The notes: generated from the sequence alone by a model not told the origin. DNA of 64,000 nt from Clostridium sp. (GCA_022767515.1 JALENK010000076.1:62001-126000), one strand, 5' to 3'. Counted from the stretch's first letter, positions 8,731-19,286 are shown. Program-made: numbers and translations.

Positions 8731-10947
8731 GTGTTGCATTTGGAAGAATTATATGCTGAAATAATTATCAACAGTGATGCGATTACTATTGATAGGGAAT
8801 TTACTTACTATGTAAGAAAAGAAAATAGAGCTGACATTAAAATTGGTCATAGAGTTATGGTGCCTTTTGGAAAGGGAAATAGAAAGGTAGAAGGTTTTGT
8901 TGTTTCTTTAAAATCAGAACTTATGGAGCACATAAAAGGAATAAAGGAAGTATATAAGATATTAGATAAAGAGCCTGTAATGACAGAGGAAAACATAAAA
9001 TTAATTAAATTTTTGAGACAGAGATATATGTGTAAATATATTGATGCAATAAGAAGCATAATCCCATCAGGCCTTTTAAATGGAATGAAGGATAAAATTA
9101 AATCCGTTGTTTGTGTTAATAATGAGTTAGATGAATCACTTATTAATAATCCTAAATATGTATTTGCTTATAATTATATAAAAGAGAATAACAAGCTTTA
9201 TACAAGGGCAGAAATAGTGAAGAATAATCCTCAGATAACGACATATATACTAAAAAGGTTGTTAGATAAAGAAATTATTTCTATTAAAGAAGAAATTGTA
9301 CATAGGTATAATGATAGGGAATATAATAATTATGCTAAAGTAACTTACAATGTAGAACAACATATGGCAATACATAAAATTCTTAATTCAAAGAATAAAG
9401 GATTTTTATTAAAGGGAGTAACAGGCTCAGGAAAAACAGAAGTATATATGGCTCTTGTCGAAAAAACAATTGAAATGGGAAAGTCTGCGATAATATTAGT
9501 TCCAGAAATAGCATTAACACCTCAGATGATTGAAAGATTCAAGGGGAGATTTGGAAAAAATGTATCTGTTTATCATAGTAAACTTTCTATTGGAGAAAGA
9601 TTTGATGAATGGTATAGGATAAAGCGAGGAGATGTAAATTTAGTTGTAGGGGCTAGGAGTGCAATATTTCTTCCATTTAAAAATCTAGGATTAATAATAG
9701 TAGATGAGGAGCATGAAAATAGTTATAAGGCAGATAATAATCCTAAATATGATACTAGAGAAGTGGCAGAATATTTGAGTTTGATTACAGGGTGCAAATT
9801 TGTTTTAGGTTCTGCTACACCATCTGTTACTTCATATTATAATTCTTTGATTGGAAAGCTTAGTTTAGTTGAGATGAATAGCAGAGTCAGTAATTGTGAA
9901 TTGCCAAGTATGGAAATTGTTGATATGAGAAACGAACTTAAATTAGGAAATATGTCATTATTAAGTGGAAGTTTAAAGAAAGAAATAAAAAAAGCTTTAG
10001 ATAATAAAGAGCAGATTATTTTATTTTTAAACAGAAGGGGATTTTCAACCTTTGTTTCTTGTAGAAGTTGTGGTTTTGTATTTAAGTGCGATTCTTGTGA
10101 TGTATCAATGACTTATCATAAAAATGGGTATCTTGTATGCCATTATTGTGGCAAAGCAATTAAGACACCTAAAATATGCCCTAAATGTTCAAGTAAATAT
10201 GTTAAGTTTTTTGGCTCTGGCACTGAAAGAGTGGAGATGGAAGTTAAGAAGTATTTTCCATTTGCTAGAACTATAAGAATGGATGTAGATACAACAAGAA
10301 GCAAGGATGCATATGAGAAAATATACAATTCATTTAAAAATGGCGAAGGTGATATTTTAATTGGGACTCAAATGGTTTCAAAAGGACTTGATTTTAAAAA
10401 TGTTACATTGGTAGGAATATTAGCGGCAGATATATCTTTAAATATTCCTGATTTTAGGGCAAATGAAAGAACATATCAGATTATTACTCAAGTTGCAGGA
10501 AGAGCAGGAAGAGGTGATAAAAAAGGTAGAGTTGTAGTTCAGAGTTATACACCTGAAAATAGTGCTTTAAAATATTCTATGCAAAACGATTATATATCAA
10601 TGGTGAAAGAAGAGATAAGGATTAGAAAAGTTATGAATAATCCACCATTTTCAGATATTTATTTGATTAATTGTTTGAGCAAGGATGAAAAAAAATTAGT
10701 AGATTTTATGAAACTAATTAAGAATAATATATATGATTTAGCAAATGAAAATAATTTACAAGTAATAGGTCCATCATCATGTATAATTGGCAAAATAAAG
10801 GAAAATTATAGATGGCAGATTATATTAAAAGGAAACATTAATGATAATTTAAGAATATATATAAAAGATTTACTTTATCAAATGCATAATAATGTATATA
10901 ATGATATAAGAATAAGTTTAGATGTAAACCCAAATAATTTGATTTAG
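8731..10947 (+). CDS. priA: Primosomal replication restart helicase PriA
   Basis: A 3'-5' helicase that recognises stalled forks and reloads the replicative helicase. 738 residues with the N-terminal DNA-binding domain, Walker A GVTGSGKTEVY (about 229), DEEH box (about 323), a zinc-binding insertion with eight cysteines arranged as CxxC pairs (about 442-487), and the helicase C motifs QVAGRAGRGDKKGRV. The start is uncertain: GTG at 8731 gives the longest frame, but the AAGGG at 8726-8729 fits TTG at 8740 better. The difference is only three residues. Confidence 0.96.
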   Translation: MLHLEELYAEIIINSDAITIDREFTYYVRKENRADIKIGHRVMVPFGKGNRKVEGFVVSLKSELMEHIKGIKEVYKILDKEPVMTEENIKLIKFLRQRYMCKYIDAIRSIIPSGLLNGMKDKIKSVVCVNNELDESLINNPKYVFAYNYIKENNKLYTRAEIVKNNPQITTYILKRLLDKEIISIKEEIVHRYNDREYNNYAKVTYNVEQHMAIHKILNSKNKGFLLKGVTGSGKTEVYMALVEKTIEMGKSAIILVPEIALTPQMIERFKGRFGKNVSVYHSKLSIGERFDEWYRIKRGDVNLVVGARSAIFLPFKNLGLIIVDEEHENSYKADNNPKYDTREVAEYLSLITGCKFVLGSATPSVTSYYNSLIGKLSLVEMNSRVSNCELPSMEIVDMRNELKLGNMSLLSGSLKKEIKKALDNKEQIILFLNRRGFSTFVSCRSCGFVFKCDSCDVSMTYHKNGYLVCHYCGKAIKTPKICPKCSSKYVKFFGSGTERVEMEVKKYFPFARTIRMDVDTTRSKDAYEKIYNSFKNGEGDILIGTQMVSKGLDFKNVTLVGILAADISLNIPDFRANERTYQIITQVAGRAGRGDKKGRVVVQSYTPENSALKYSMQNDYISMVKEEIRIRKVMNNPPFSDIYLINCLSKDEKKLVDFMKLIKNNIYDLANENNLQVIGPSSCIIGKIKENYRWQIILKGNINDNLRIYIKDLLYQMHNNVYNDIRISLDVNPNNLI

Positions 10948-10957
10948 GAGGATAATT

Positions 10958-11437
10958 ATGGCAATTAGAAATATAAGAATATTCGGTGACGATGTATTAA
11001 GAAAAAAGTGTAAACCAGTAGAAAAAATAGATGAAAGATTAAAGACATTAATAAACGATATGATTGATACACTATATGAAGCGGATGGTGTTGGGCTTGC
11101 TGCCCCTCAAGTTGGAATATTAAAGAGATTATTTATAATTGATATTTATGATGGAACAGGGCCAAAGGTATTTATTAATCCTGAAATACTTGAAATGAGT
11201 GGAAATCAAGAGGGAGATGAGGGATGCTTAAGTCTTCCAGGAGAGAGTGCAATAGTAAATAGACCATTTTATGTAAAGGCTAAAGCTATGAATGAAAAAG
11301 GTGAAGAATTTATAGTAGAAGCAGAAGAATTATTTGCTAGAGCTATCTGTCACGAAAATGACCATTTAAATGGTGTATTATATATAGATAGAGTTAAAGA
11401 ACAAAAAGTCAAGCAAGGAAAAAATATAGAAATATAA
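10958..11437 (+). CDS. def: Peptide deformylase
   Basis: Removes the formyl group from the N-terminal methionine of new proteins, using Fe2+ or Zn2+. 159 residues with all three family motifs: GVGLAAPQ (about 43-50), EGCLS (about 87-91, Cys metal ligand) and HENDH (about 132-136, His ligands and catalytic Glu). It is paired with fmt just downstream, the classical def-fmt arrangement that joins formylation and deformylation. ATG follows AGGAGGATAATT. Confidence 0.97.
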   Translation: MAIRNIRIFGDDVLRKKCKPVEKIDERLKTLINDMIDTLYEADGVGLAAPQVGILKRLFIIDIYDGTGPKVFINPEILEMSGNQEGDEGCLSLPGESAIVNRPFYVKAKAMNEKGEEFIVEAEELFARAICHENDHLNGVLYIDRVKEQKVKQGKNIEI

Positions 11438-11457
11438 TTAGAGATGGAGGAAGAAAA

Positions 11458-12384
11458 GTGAAAATAGTATTTATGGGTACTCCCGATTTTGCTGTTCCCT
11501 CTCTTGAAAAACTGATAGAAAGGTATGAAGTTATTTCTGTTATTACGCAACCAGATAAGCCAAAGGGAAGAGGAAAGAAAATGGCTATTTCTCCTGTTAA
11601 AGAAGTAGCACTTAAACATGATATACCAGTTTATCAGCCTATAAAAATAAGAGAAGATAGGGCACTTATAGAAAAAATAAAAGAAGAAAAACCAGATTTT
11701 ATTGTAGTTATAGCTTTTGGTCAAATTTTAACTAAAGAAATTCTAGATATACCAAAGTATGGATGTGTTAATCTTCATGGGTCACTTCTTCCTAAATACA
11801 GAGGAGCAGCACCTATAAATTGGGCGATAATTAAGGGCGAAAAACTATCAGGAAATACTACAATGCTTATGGATGAGGGTATAGATACTGGAGATATGCT
11901 TCTTAAAGAAGAAGTAGAGATAACTGATCAAATGACTGCAGGAGAATTGTATGATATTTTAAAAGAAAGTGGAAGTAAATTGCTTTTAGATACATTAAGT
12001 GGTCTTGAATTGGGAACAATAAAAGGTGAGAAACAAACAGAGGATACCTTTTATGCAAAGATGTTAGACAAGGAAATGGCTTTAATTAATTGGAATCAAA
12101 AAGCTGAAGATGTCCATAATTTAATTAGAGGCTTAAATCCTTGGCCTATAGCATATACAAATTATCAAGAAAAAAAGATGAAAATATTTGAATCAGAAAT
12201 ACTAAATGAAAATTCTGATAAAGAAAATGGAACTATTTTAGAAGTTAGTAAGAAAGGCATAAAGGTGTCTTGCAAGGATAAATGTTTGTTGATTAAAAAA
12301 ATACAATTTCCAAATGGAAAGCCTTTGAAGGTTCATGAATATTTAAATGGGCATGATATCTTAGAAGGAGAAAAATTAATATAG
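11458..12384 (+). CDS. fmt: Methionyl-tRNA formyltransferase
   Basis: Formylates initiator Met-tRNA using 10-formyltetrahydrofolate. 308 residues: N-terminal formyltransferase domain with MGTPDFAVP at the start and the catalytic [16 protein letters not shown] (Asn-His-Asp site), then a C-terminal OB-like tRNA-binding domain. The start is GTG at 11458, seven bases after GGAGG; no ATG is available upstream. It lies 20 bases after def and is followed 16 bases later by the membrane peptidase gene. Confidence 0.97.
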   Translation: MKIVFMGTPDFAVPSLEKLIERYEVISVITQPDKPKGRGKKMAISPVKEVALKHDIPVYQPIKIREDRALIEKIKEEKPDFIVVIAFGQILTKEILDIPKYGCVNLHGSLLPKYRGAAPINWAIIKGEKLSGNTTMLMDEGIDTGDMLLKEEVEITDQMTAGELYDILKESGSKLLLDTLSGLELGTIKGEKQTEDTFYAKMLDKEMALINWNQKAEDVHNLIRGLNPWPIAYTNYQEKKMKIFESEILNENSDKENGTILEVSKKGIKVSCKDKCLLIKKIQFPNGKPLKVHEYLNGHDILEGEKLI

Positions 12385-12400
12385 AGGAGGCTGAATTTGC

Positions 12401-13087
12401 ATGTTTAGAATGTATTATGATCCTACAATGTTGTTAATTATTCCGGCTTTAATATTAAGTATTTTTGCACAGTTTAAAGTAAAGAGTTCATATTCTAAGT
12501 ATAAAGAGTTATATATGAGAAATCGATATACAGGCTTTGAGGTTGCTAGAATGATATTAGATAAAGAGGGACTATATGATGTGCCTATTGAAGTTATAAA
12601 TAAAGAGCTTGGGGATCATTATGATCCGACTAAAAGGGTACTTAGATTGTCAAAAGACGTTTATTCTGGAAGGTCGATATCAGCGGCAGGTATTGCAGCT
12701 CATGAGGTAGGTCATGCAATTCAGCATAAAGAACACTATACACCATTAGAATTAAGAAAAGCAATGGTGCCTATATCAAGTTTTGGCTCTAGTCTTTCAA
12801 TAGTAATGTTTATTTTAGGATTAATATTAGGATATAAGCCATTAGTAAATGTTGGTATAATATTATTTTCTTTAGCCGTTTTATTTACTGTAGTAACACT
12901 TCCGGTTGAATTTAATGCATCTAAGAGAGCATTAAAGGTATTAGAAAATAGTAATATACTATATGAGGATGAAGTGATAGGAGCTAAAAAGGTATTAGGT
13001 GCAGCTGCACTTACATATGTAGCGGCAGCATTAACAGCAATATTACAATTATTAAGATTAATATTAATTAGTAGAAGTAGAGACTAA
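12401..13087 (+). CDS. Zinc-dependent membrane metallopeptidase (YugP family)
   Basis: 228 residues. An N-terminal membrane helix precedes a cytosolic or interfacial catalytic domain with the zinc motif HEVGHAIQH (about residues 105-113). Two or three further hydrophobic helices follow, and the third ligand region is EFNASKRA. It matches the YugP/DUF zinc peptidase family found next to fmt and rsmB in clostridia. The physiological substrate is not known; membrane-protein quality control is a guess from architecture. ATG follows GAGGAGGCTGAATTTGC. Confidence 0.88.
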   Translation: MFRMYYDPTMLLIIPALILSIFAQFKVKSSYSKYKELYMRNRYTGFEVARMILDKEGLYDVPIEVINKELGDHYDPTKRVLRLSKDVYSGRSISAAGIAAHEVGHAIQHKEHYTPLELRKAMVPISSFGSSLSIVMFILGLILGYKPLVNVGIILFSLAVLFTVVTLPVEFNASKRALKVLENSNILYEDEVIGAKKVLGAAALTYVAAALTAILQLLRLILISRSRD

Positions 13088-13111
13088 ATTTATAAATTTT
13101 ACTCTTAAGTA

Positions 13112-13140
13112 TTGGTTATTTGCTAAATTAAAGATATAAT
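13112..13140 (+). promoter_or_regulatory. Sigma-A promoter for rsmB operon
   Basis: TTGGTT at 13112-13117 and a perfect TATAAT at 13135-13140 with 17-base spacing, 43 bases ahead of rsmB. It gives the rsmB-rlmN-prpC-prkC group its own promoter. Confidence 0.75.
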
Positions 13141-13183
13141 AGTATAAACAAATAGAAATAAATAGAAATAAGAGGTTTAATGT

Positions 13184-14500
13184 ATGAGTAGAAAAACAGC
13201 AGTAAATATTTTGGAAAGGGTATTAAATGAGAGAGCATATTCTAATATAATACTTTCTAATGAATTAAATGCATCTAATTTATCTGACAAAGATAAGGCC
13301 TTAGTAACAGAATTAGTTTATGGAACACTAAGAAGATTAAAGTCCTTAGATATGATAATTGCACATTTTGTTAAAGATATATCAGTTATGGATAAAAAGA
13401 CATTAAATATATTAAGAGTTGCGGTTTATCAAATGCAGTATTTAGATAAGATTCCAAATTATGCAGCATGTAATGAGGCTGTTGAACTTGCTAAGGAAGT
13501 ATCAGAGAAGGATGCAAAGCTTGTTAATGGGATTTTGAATAGTTATACTGAAGTTAAGTCATCTTTAGAGCTAGAATTTAGAAATAAAATTGAAGAAATG
13601 GCTTATGAGTTTTCTTTTAATTCTTGGATGATAAGATTAATGATAAAGCAATATGGTGAAAAAGAAACATTAAAAATGCTTCATAATTTAAATAATACAC
13701 CTTGTGTAACAGTAAGAGTTAATGCTTTAAAGACAGAATATGATGATGCTTTTGAAGCTCTTGAAAATTTAGGATATACAGTTGATGAAGGTTATGTATG
13801 TCCTGAAGCTATTATGATTGAAGGTGGAAGCAACCCTCTTGATAATCCTTTGTTTGTTGAAGGTAAGATTACAGTTCAAGACGAAAGTGCAATGCTTGTA
13901 GCACCATTATTAGATTTAGAAGAAAATCAAGTGGTGATAGATTTATGCAGTGCACCTGGTGGAAAGACAACACATATTGCAGAAATTATGAATAATACGG
14001 GAAGGGTATTAGCCTTTGATTTATATGAGAATAAATTAAACTTAATAAAGGATAATGCTAATAGATTAGGAATAACTAATATAGAGGTTGCTCAGATGGA
14101 TGCAACTAAGACAAATAGTGAATTGATTTCTTTAGCAGATAGAGTACTTGTTGATGCTCCTTGTTCTGGTCTTGGTATTATAAAAAAGAAACCAGAAATA
14201 AAATGGAATAAGGTAAGACAGGATTTAAGAGATATTATTCCTGTTCAAAGAGAAATTTTAGACAATGCTTGGGAATATTTAAAGAAAGATGGAATAATGG
14301 TATACTCTACTTGTACATTAAATAAAGAAGAAAATGATGAAAATATTGAATGGTTCTTAAGTAAACATAAAGATGCCAAGATTGAAAAAGTTTTTGTTGG
14401 TAAGGGCGATAATTTAAAATATAGTAATATAGGAACATTAACAGTTTTACCTAATGAATATATGGATGGATTTTATATAGCAAAAATAAGAAAACTATAG
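13184..14500 (+). CDS. rsmB: 16S rRNA (cytosine-967-C5)-methyltransferase RsmB
   Basis: 438 residues. The N-terminal NusB-like RNA-binding domain (about 1-140) is followed by a SAM-dependent methyltransferase domain: CSAPGGKTTHIAE (about 252-264, SAM loop), DAPCSGLG (about 324, a motif Cys) and YSTCTLNKEEN (about 373, the other catalytic Cys). Both cysteines needed for C5 methylation are present. It is the first gene of a group with rlmN; the two products methylate 16S and 23S rRNA respectively. ATG follows AAGAGGTTTAATGT. Confidence 0.95.
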   Translation: MSRKTAVNILERVLNERAYSNIILSNELNASNLSDKDKALVTELVYGTLRRLKSLDMIIAHFVKDISVMDKKTLNILRVAVYQMQYLDKIPNYAACNEAVELAKEVSEKDAKLVNGILNSYTEVKSSLELEFRNKIEEMAYEFSFNSWMIRLMIKQYGEKETLKMLHNLNNTPCVTVRVNALKTEYDDAFEALENLGYTVDEGYVCPEAIMIEGGSNPLDNPLFVEGKITVQDESAMLVAPLLDLEENQVVIDLCSAPGGKTTHIAEIMNNTGRVLAFDLYENKLNLIKDNANRLGITNIEVAQMDATKTNSELISLADRVLVDAPCSGLGIIKKKPEIKWNKVRQDLRDIIPVQREILDNAWEYLKKDGIMVYSTCTLNKEENDENIEWFLSKHKDAKIEKVFVGKGDNLKYSNIGTLTVLPNEYMDGFYIAKIRKL

Positions 14501-14509
14501 GTGTGATAT

Positions 14510-15544
14510 ATGAATAATATTATAGATTATACTATTGAAAAATTAGAAGTTTGGATGCTTGAAAATGATGAAAGTAAATTTCGTGCAAAACAAGTTATTT
14601 CATGGATATATAAAGGTGTGGAAGATTTTGAAGATATGAAAAATCTTCCTAAAACTTTGATTGCAAAATTAAAAGAAAACTTTTATATAGGACTTCCTAA
14701 GATAGAAAAAATATTTGAATCTAAATTTGATGGGACTAAAAAAATGCTTCTAAGATTTAATGATGGTAATATTATTGAATCAGTAATTATGAAGTATAAG
14801 CATGGATATTCAGTATGTGTTTCTACACAAGTTGGATGTAGAATGGGATGCAAGTTCTGTGCCTCTACTATTGATGGCAAGGTTAGGGATTTGACAGGAG
14901 GAGAAATTATATCAGAAATATTAACAGCTCAGAAAGTTGTTAATGATAGAATCTCTAATGTTGTATTAATGGGAAGTGGAGAGCCATTTGATAATTATGA
15001 TAATGTTTTATTGTTTTTAGAATTAGTAAATGCAGATTATGGATTAAATATAGGACAAAGACATATTACTATATCTACTTGTGGAATTGTTCCTAAAATA
15101 TATGATTTAGCAGATAAGGCTATGCAAATAACTTTAGCTATTTCACTTCATGCTTTTAGTGATGATAAAAGACGAGAAATTATGCCAATTGCAAATAAAT
15201 ATTCTATTTCTGAGATAATCGAAGCATGTAAATATTATATAGAGAAAACAAATAGGCGGGTGACTTTTGAATATTCTTTAGTTAAGGGTGTTAATGATAG
15301 TATAGAAGATGCAAAATCTCTTGGAAAGTTACTAAAAGGAATGTTGTGTCATGTTAATCTAATACCAGTAAATGAGATTAAAGAAAATGAATTTAAGAAG
15401 TCTTCACCTCAAACAATTGAGGCATTTGAAAAACAGTTGTTGAATTTTGGAATAGAAGTTACAGTAAGAAGAGAAATGGGATCAGATATTAATGCAGCAT
15501 GTGGACAGCTTAGAAGAAGCTATCTAGAAAAAGCTAATGATTAA
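14510..15544 (+). CDS. rlmN: 23S rRNA (adenine-2503-C2)/tRNA methyltransferase RlmN
   Basis: A radical-SAM enzyme that methylates A2503 of 23S rRNA, and A37 of some tRNAs in E. coli. 344 residues. The iron-sulfur motif CRMGCKFC (CxxxCxxC, about 110-117), the SAM-binding [15 protein letters not shown] and the C-terminal mechanistic Cys in NAACGQL (about 330) are all present. The [13 protein letters not shown] context and GEP fit RlmN rather than its drug-resistance relative Cfr. It starts 9 bases after rsmB. Confidence 0.95.
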   Translation: MNNIIDYTIEKLEVWMLENDESKFRAKQVISWIYKGVEDFEDMKNLPKTLIAKLKENFYIGLPKIEKIFESKFDGTKKMLLRFNDGNIIESVIMKYKHGYSVCVSTQVGCRMGCKFCASTIDGKVRDLTGGEIISEILTAQKVVNDRISNVVLMGSGEPFDNYDNVLLFLELVNADYGLNIGQRHITISTCGIVPKIYDLADKAMQITLAISLHAFSDDKRREIMPIANKYSISEIIEACKYYIEKTNRRVTFEYSLVKGVNDSIEDAKSLGKLLKGMLCHVNLIPVNEIKENEFKKSSPQTIEAFEKQLLNFGIEVTVRREMGSDINAACGQLRRSYLEKAND

Positions 15545-15570
15545 TATTAAATTTAAGGGGGTTCAGTTAT

Positions 15571-16299
15571 ATGGTAAGTATGCTGACTGATAAAGGTATA
15601 GTTAGAAATCATAATGAGGATTATTGTTTATATTATGAATCTGATGATTATAATATATATGTAGTATGTGATGGAATGGGTGGACATAAAGCAGGAGAGA
15701 TAGCTAGTGAACTTACTTCTAAAGGTGTAATAAAATACATAAATGAAAATTTTTCAGAAGAAGATTCAGAAGAAGTTCTTAAAAATGCGATACGTAAAGC
15801 TAATTGTGATGTATATAATATGGCTGCAGAGAATGAATCTCTTTCTGGTATGGGTACTACTATTACTGCTTGTTTGGAGCTAAATGATAGAGTCATAGTA
15901 GCAAATGTTGGAGATAGCTCATCCTATGCAATAAATAATGAAAGAATTAAAAAGATAACTAAAGATCATTCACTTGTTCAAGAACTCGTAGATATGGGAA
16001 CAATTACTGAAGAACAAGCAATAACTCATCCTAAAAAGAATATAATTACAAGAGCTATAGGAACACATAGACATGTAGATGTTGATATTTTCATTGTAGA
16101 AAAAGATGTTTATAATTTATTTATGTTATGTACAGATGGACTTACAAATGAAGTAAATATTGATTCTATATATGAGATATTAAGTAAGGAAAAAAATCTA
16201 GAAATTGCATGTGATAAACTTGTAGATAAAGCCAAGGAAAATGGGGGAAGAGATAATATAACTGTATTATTATTTGGAGGAGAGAAAGATGATAGGTAA
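15571..16299 (+). CDS. prpC: PP2C-type Ser/Thr protein phosphatase (PrpC/Stp1)
   Basis: Dephosphorylates targets of the PASTA kinase encoded immediately downstream; Mn2+-dependent. 242 residues with the PP2C motifs: RNHNEDYC near the start, VCDGMGGHKAGE, VANVGDSSSYA, CTDGLTNEV and GGRDNITVLL, so all metal-binding aspartates are in place. ATG 15571 follows AAGGGGGTTCAGTTAT. Its last 11 bases overlap prkC, a strongly coupled phosphatase-kinase pair conserved across Firmicutes. Confidence 0.95.
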   Translation: MVSMLTDKGIVRNHNEDYCLYYESDDYNIYVVCDGMGGHKAGEIASELTSKGVIKYINENFSEEDSEEVLKNAIRKANCDVYNMAAENESLSGMGTTITACLELNDRVIVANVGDSSSYAINNERIKKITKDHSLVQELVDMGTITEEQAITHPKKNIITRAIGTHRHVDVDIFIVEKDVYNLFMLCTDGLTNEVNIDSIYEILSKEKNLEIACDKLVDKAKENGGRDNITVLLFGGEKDDR

Positions 16300-18298
16300 G
16301 ATATTAGGTGGAAGATATGAAATCTTAGAGCAGATTGGTGAAGGTGGAATGTCCATTGTTTATAAGGCGATGGATAAAAAATTAAACAGAAATGTAGCGG
16401 CAAAAGTTTTGAAAAGTGAGTTTTCAGATAATGCAGATGTAGTTAAGAAATTTAAAATAGAAGCAACAGCAATTGCTACTTTATCTGATAATAATATAGT
16501 TAATATATTAGATGTGGGAAGTCAAGAAGATACTAATTATATAATTATGGAATATGTAGATGGAAGTACACTAAAGGAACTTATAAAATTTAAAGGTCAA
16601 GTTCATTATGAAGATGCTTTAACATTAGCAATTCAAATTGCAAGAGCACTAGATTGTGCACATAAAAATGGAATAATTCATAGAGATGTAAAACCACAAA
16701 ATATGTTAATAACAAAAGATGGACTTTTAAAGGTTACTGATTTTGGGATAGCAAAATCTTCAACTTCAGCAACACTTACATCAACAACTACAATTATGGG
16801 GTCAGCTCATTATTTTTCACCAGAGCAAGCAACAGGTAGTAAGGTGGATGTGAGAACTGATTTGTATTCATTAGGAGTAGTATTGTATGAGATGGTTACA
16901 GGTAAAGTTCCATTTGATGCAGATTCGCCAGTTACAATAGCACTAAAGCATATACAAGAAGAACCTGTTCCACCAAAAAAACTTAATACAAAAATTCCTG
17001 AAAGTTTAAATGTTTTAATATTAAAGGCAATGGCAAAGGATCCAAGTAAAAGATATCAGACTGCTAAGGAAATGTTAGTTGATTTGGAAAAAATAAAGGC
17101 GGATCCAGATGTTGTTCTTGCAGATAGTATAGATGAGAATGAAGAGGAAGCACAGGGAAAGACAATAATAATGGATGCGGTTAATAAGAAAGTACCTGTA
17201 GTTGATGTAAATGAAGCTAATGTAAAGAAACAAGTAGAAGAAGATGATGACTTCTATGATGATGATGAATATGAAGATGATGATGAGTATTATGATGATG
17301 ACGACGATGAAGAAGATGATGACGAGCGTGGGAATAATGTAAAGAAGGTTCTGTTTGCAATTTTAGGTGGTTTGGTTGGAGTTGTAGCAATATTCTTAAT
17401 TGCATTCTTTGCTTTTGGTGGTACAACAGGAACAAGTAGTAGTGCTAGTAGTGATAAGGTAACAGTTCCAGATATAAAGGGAATGACTTATGATCAAGCC
17501 AAGGTTGCTCTTGAAAGGATTGGTTTAGAGATAGTTGATGCGGGTACTACAAAAAGTGATGAAAAAGAAGGAACTATAGTTGAAAGTGATCCTGCTCAAG
17601 GTACAGAGGTAGCAAAGGGTACAAAAGTAAGGGTAATTACAAGTTCTGGTACTGAAAAATTAACTATGCCTGATTTTGCTGATTCAAGTTATGAAGATGT
17701 AAAGAGGTTCTTTAATAAAAATCAAATTCAAAATGTAACTTATGAATACGAATATAGTGATGATATAGAAGCTGATTCGATAATAAGAACTGAGCCAAAG
17801 GCAAAATCAGAGATAACTAAGGATACTAAAGTAACAGTATATATTAGTAAAGGAAAGAAGATAAAGAATGTTACTGTTCCAACATTATATGGTAAGTCAA
17901 GAGATGAAGCGGTTTCTATTTTGACACAAAAGAAGTTACAATATAAAGTTCAAGAAAAAGAAGTTAGTGATAAAACTCAAGACGGCATAGTAGTTGCAGT
18001 ATCTCATGCTGAAGGAACTGTTGTAGTTGAAAATGCAGTTATAACAATAACAGTAGGAAAATACAAAGAACCAGTAACTCCACCAGTGGAGGAAAAACAT
18101 TCTTTAGATGAATATATAAATACATCAATGACAGCAGAAGATGCAGCAGAGTATTTAAGATCGTTAGGTTATACTAATATTTCTATTGACGGTGATTCGG
18201 CTGCTAATATAACACATTGGAGTCCAGCGGGTGCTAAAATATCAAAAAATGATGCAATAGTTTTGTATACAACTAGTATACCAAGTGATGCTGAGTAG
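16289..18298 (+). CDS. prkC: PASTA-domain Ser/Thr protein kinase (PrkC/Stk1)
   Basis: A membrane kinase that senses cell-wall fragments or lipid II through extracellular PASTA repeats; in Bacillus PrkC triggers spore germination by muropeptides. Cytosolic kinase domain: IGEGGMSIVYKA glycine loop, Lys about 37, HRDVKPQN about 131, DFG about 151, SAHYFSPEQA. A very acidic stretch (residues about 317-346) comes next, then one transmembrane helix (about 350-372), three clear PASTA repeats (TVPDIKGM, TMPDFADS and TVPTLYGK starts) and a degenerate C-terminal fourth. I chose ATG 16289, eight bases after GGAGG; a TTG at 16274 overlaps that ribosome-binding site. Confidence 0.96.
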   Translation: MIGKILGGRYEILEQIGEGGMSIVYKAMDKKLNRNVAAKVLKSEFSDNADVVKKFKIEATAIATLSDNNIVNILDVGSQEDTNYIIMEYVDGSTLKELIKFKGQVHYEDALTLAIQIARALDCAHKNGIIHRDVKPQNMLITKDGLLKVTDFGIAKSSTSATLTSTTTIMGSAHYFSPEQATGSKVDVRTDLYSLGVVLYEMVTGKVPFDADSPVTIALKHIQEEPVPPKKLNTKIPESLNVLILKAMAKDPSKRYQTAKEMLVDLEKIKADPDVVLADSIDENEEEAQGKTIIMDAVNKKVPVVDVNEANVKKQVEEDDDFYDDDEYEDDDEYYDDDDDEEDDDERGNNVKKVLFAILGGLVGVVAIFLIAFFAFGGTTGTSSSASSDKVTVPDIKGMTYDQAKVALERIGLEIVDAGTTKSDEKEGTIVESDPAQGTEVAKGTKVRVITSSGTEKLTMPDFADSSYEDVKRFFNKNQIQNVTYEYEYSDDIEADSIIRTEPKAKSEITKDTKVTVYISKGKKIKNVTVPTLYGKSRDEAVSILTQKKLQYKVQEKEVSDKTQDGIVVAVSHAEGTVVVENAVITITVGKYKEPVTPPVEEKHSLDEYINTSMTAEDAAEYLRSLGYTNISIDGDSAANITHWSPAGAKISKNDAIVLYTTSIPSDAE

Positions 18299-18305
18299 AA
18301 AGTAA

Positions 18306-18357
18306 AAAACTACTTACTTTTAAGAGTGTATCTTAAAGGTAAGTAGTTTTTATTTTT
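18306..18357 (+). terminator. Strong terminator after prkC
   Basis: A 20-bp stem (18306-18325 with 18331-18350) and 5-base loop are followed by a T-rich tail. It closes the rsmB-prkC transcription unit. Confidence 0.88.
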
Positions 18358-18419
18358 TCTTGCATTTTTATGTGAATAGTGGTTATTATATATGTATGTA
18401 TATAAAAAGGAGATTATTG

Positions 18420-19286
18420 ATGGAAGGTAAAATAATTAAGGGAATTGGTGGATTTTATTATGTTAAGACTGATGAAGGAATTATTGAATGTAAAGCAAGA
18501 GGAAAGTTTAGACAGAATAAATTAAAACCATTAGTTGGCGATAATGTTAAGATAGCGATAGATAAAAATAAAGGCGTAATTGATGAAATACATATTAGAC
18601 ACTCAGAACTTATTAGGCCTGCTGTTGCTAATGTTACATTGGCATTTGTGGTGTTTGCGATGAAAAGTCCAGATATAAATTTTGATTTGTTATATAAGTT
18701 TTTGATATTATGCGAAAGTAATAATATTAAACCAATAGTATGTTTAAACAAAATGGATTTGGTTTCTGATAAAGAGAAGGAAGAGATAAAAAATAAAATT
18801 AATGATGTTGGTTATGAAGTTGTATTTATTAATGCAAGAGAAAAAATAGGAATTGATGTATTGAAAGATAAAATGAAGAACAATATTACAGTTTTATGTG
18901 GACCATCTGGTGTAGGAAAATCTACACTTATAAATGCACTTTCTGATGAATATCATATGGAGACTGGAAATATAAGTGAAAAATTAAAAAGAGGAAAACA
19001 TACAACTAGGCATAGTGAACTTATAGAAATAAGTAATGGTTATTTAGTGGATACACCAGGATTTTCTACGTTAGATATTTCATTTATAGAAAAAGAGGAT
19101 TTAAAGTATACTTTTCCTGATTTTGAAGAGTATAATAATCTATGTAAGTTTAGAGGATGTTTACATTATAAGGAACCAGGATGTATAGTGAAAGAAAAAG
19201 TAAAAGAAGGTATAATAAATAATCATAGATATGATTTTTACATAAAAACATTAGAAGAAATAACAAGTGGGAGGAAGTATAAATGA
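18420..19286 (+). CDS. rsgA: Ribosome small subunit-dependent GTPase RsgA
   Basis: A late 30S assembly factor. 288 residues: N-terminal OB fold, a circularly permuted GTPase with the G4 motif NKMD (about 111) before the P-loop GPSGVGKST (about 161) and DTPGFS, then a C-terminal zinc site (Cys/His in [15 protein letters not shown]). I chose ATG 18420, seven bases after AAAAAGGAG; an upstream frame extension to 18360 has no ribosome-binding site and adds a non-family tail. It overlaps rpe by four bases. The prpC-prkC-rsgA-rpe-thiN order is standard in Firmicutes. Confidence 0.95.
   Translation: MEGKIIKGIGGFYYVKTDEGIIECKARGKFRQNKLKPLVGDNVKIAIDKNKGVIDEIHIRHSELIRPAVANVTLAFVVFAMKSPDINFDLLYKFLILCESNNIKPIVCLNKMDLVSDKEKEEIKNKINDVGYEVVFINAREKIGIDVLKDKMKNNITVLCGPSGVGKSTLINALSDEYHMETGNISEKLKRGKHTTRHSELIEISNGYLVDTPGFSTLDISFIEKEDLKYTFPDFEEYNNLCKFRGCLHYKEPGCIVKEKVKEGIINNHRYDFYIKTLEEITSGRKYK

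Noticed and set aside
17217..17435. 72-codon His-rich frame on the minus strand
   Set aside because: It is the complement of the GAT-repeat acidic tract of prkC. The His richness follows directly from that; no start signal is present.
18360..18419. Longer N-terminus for rsgA
   Set aside because: No ribosome-binding site at 18360; the extension runs through the real site AAAAAGGAG and is unlike the family.
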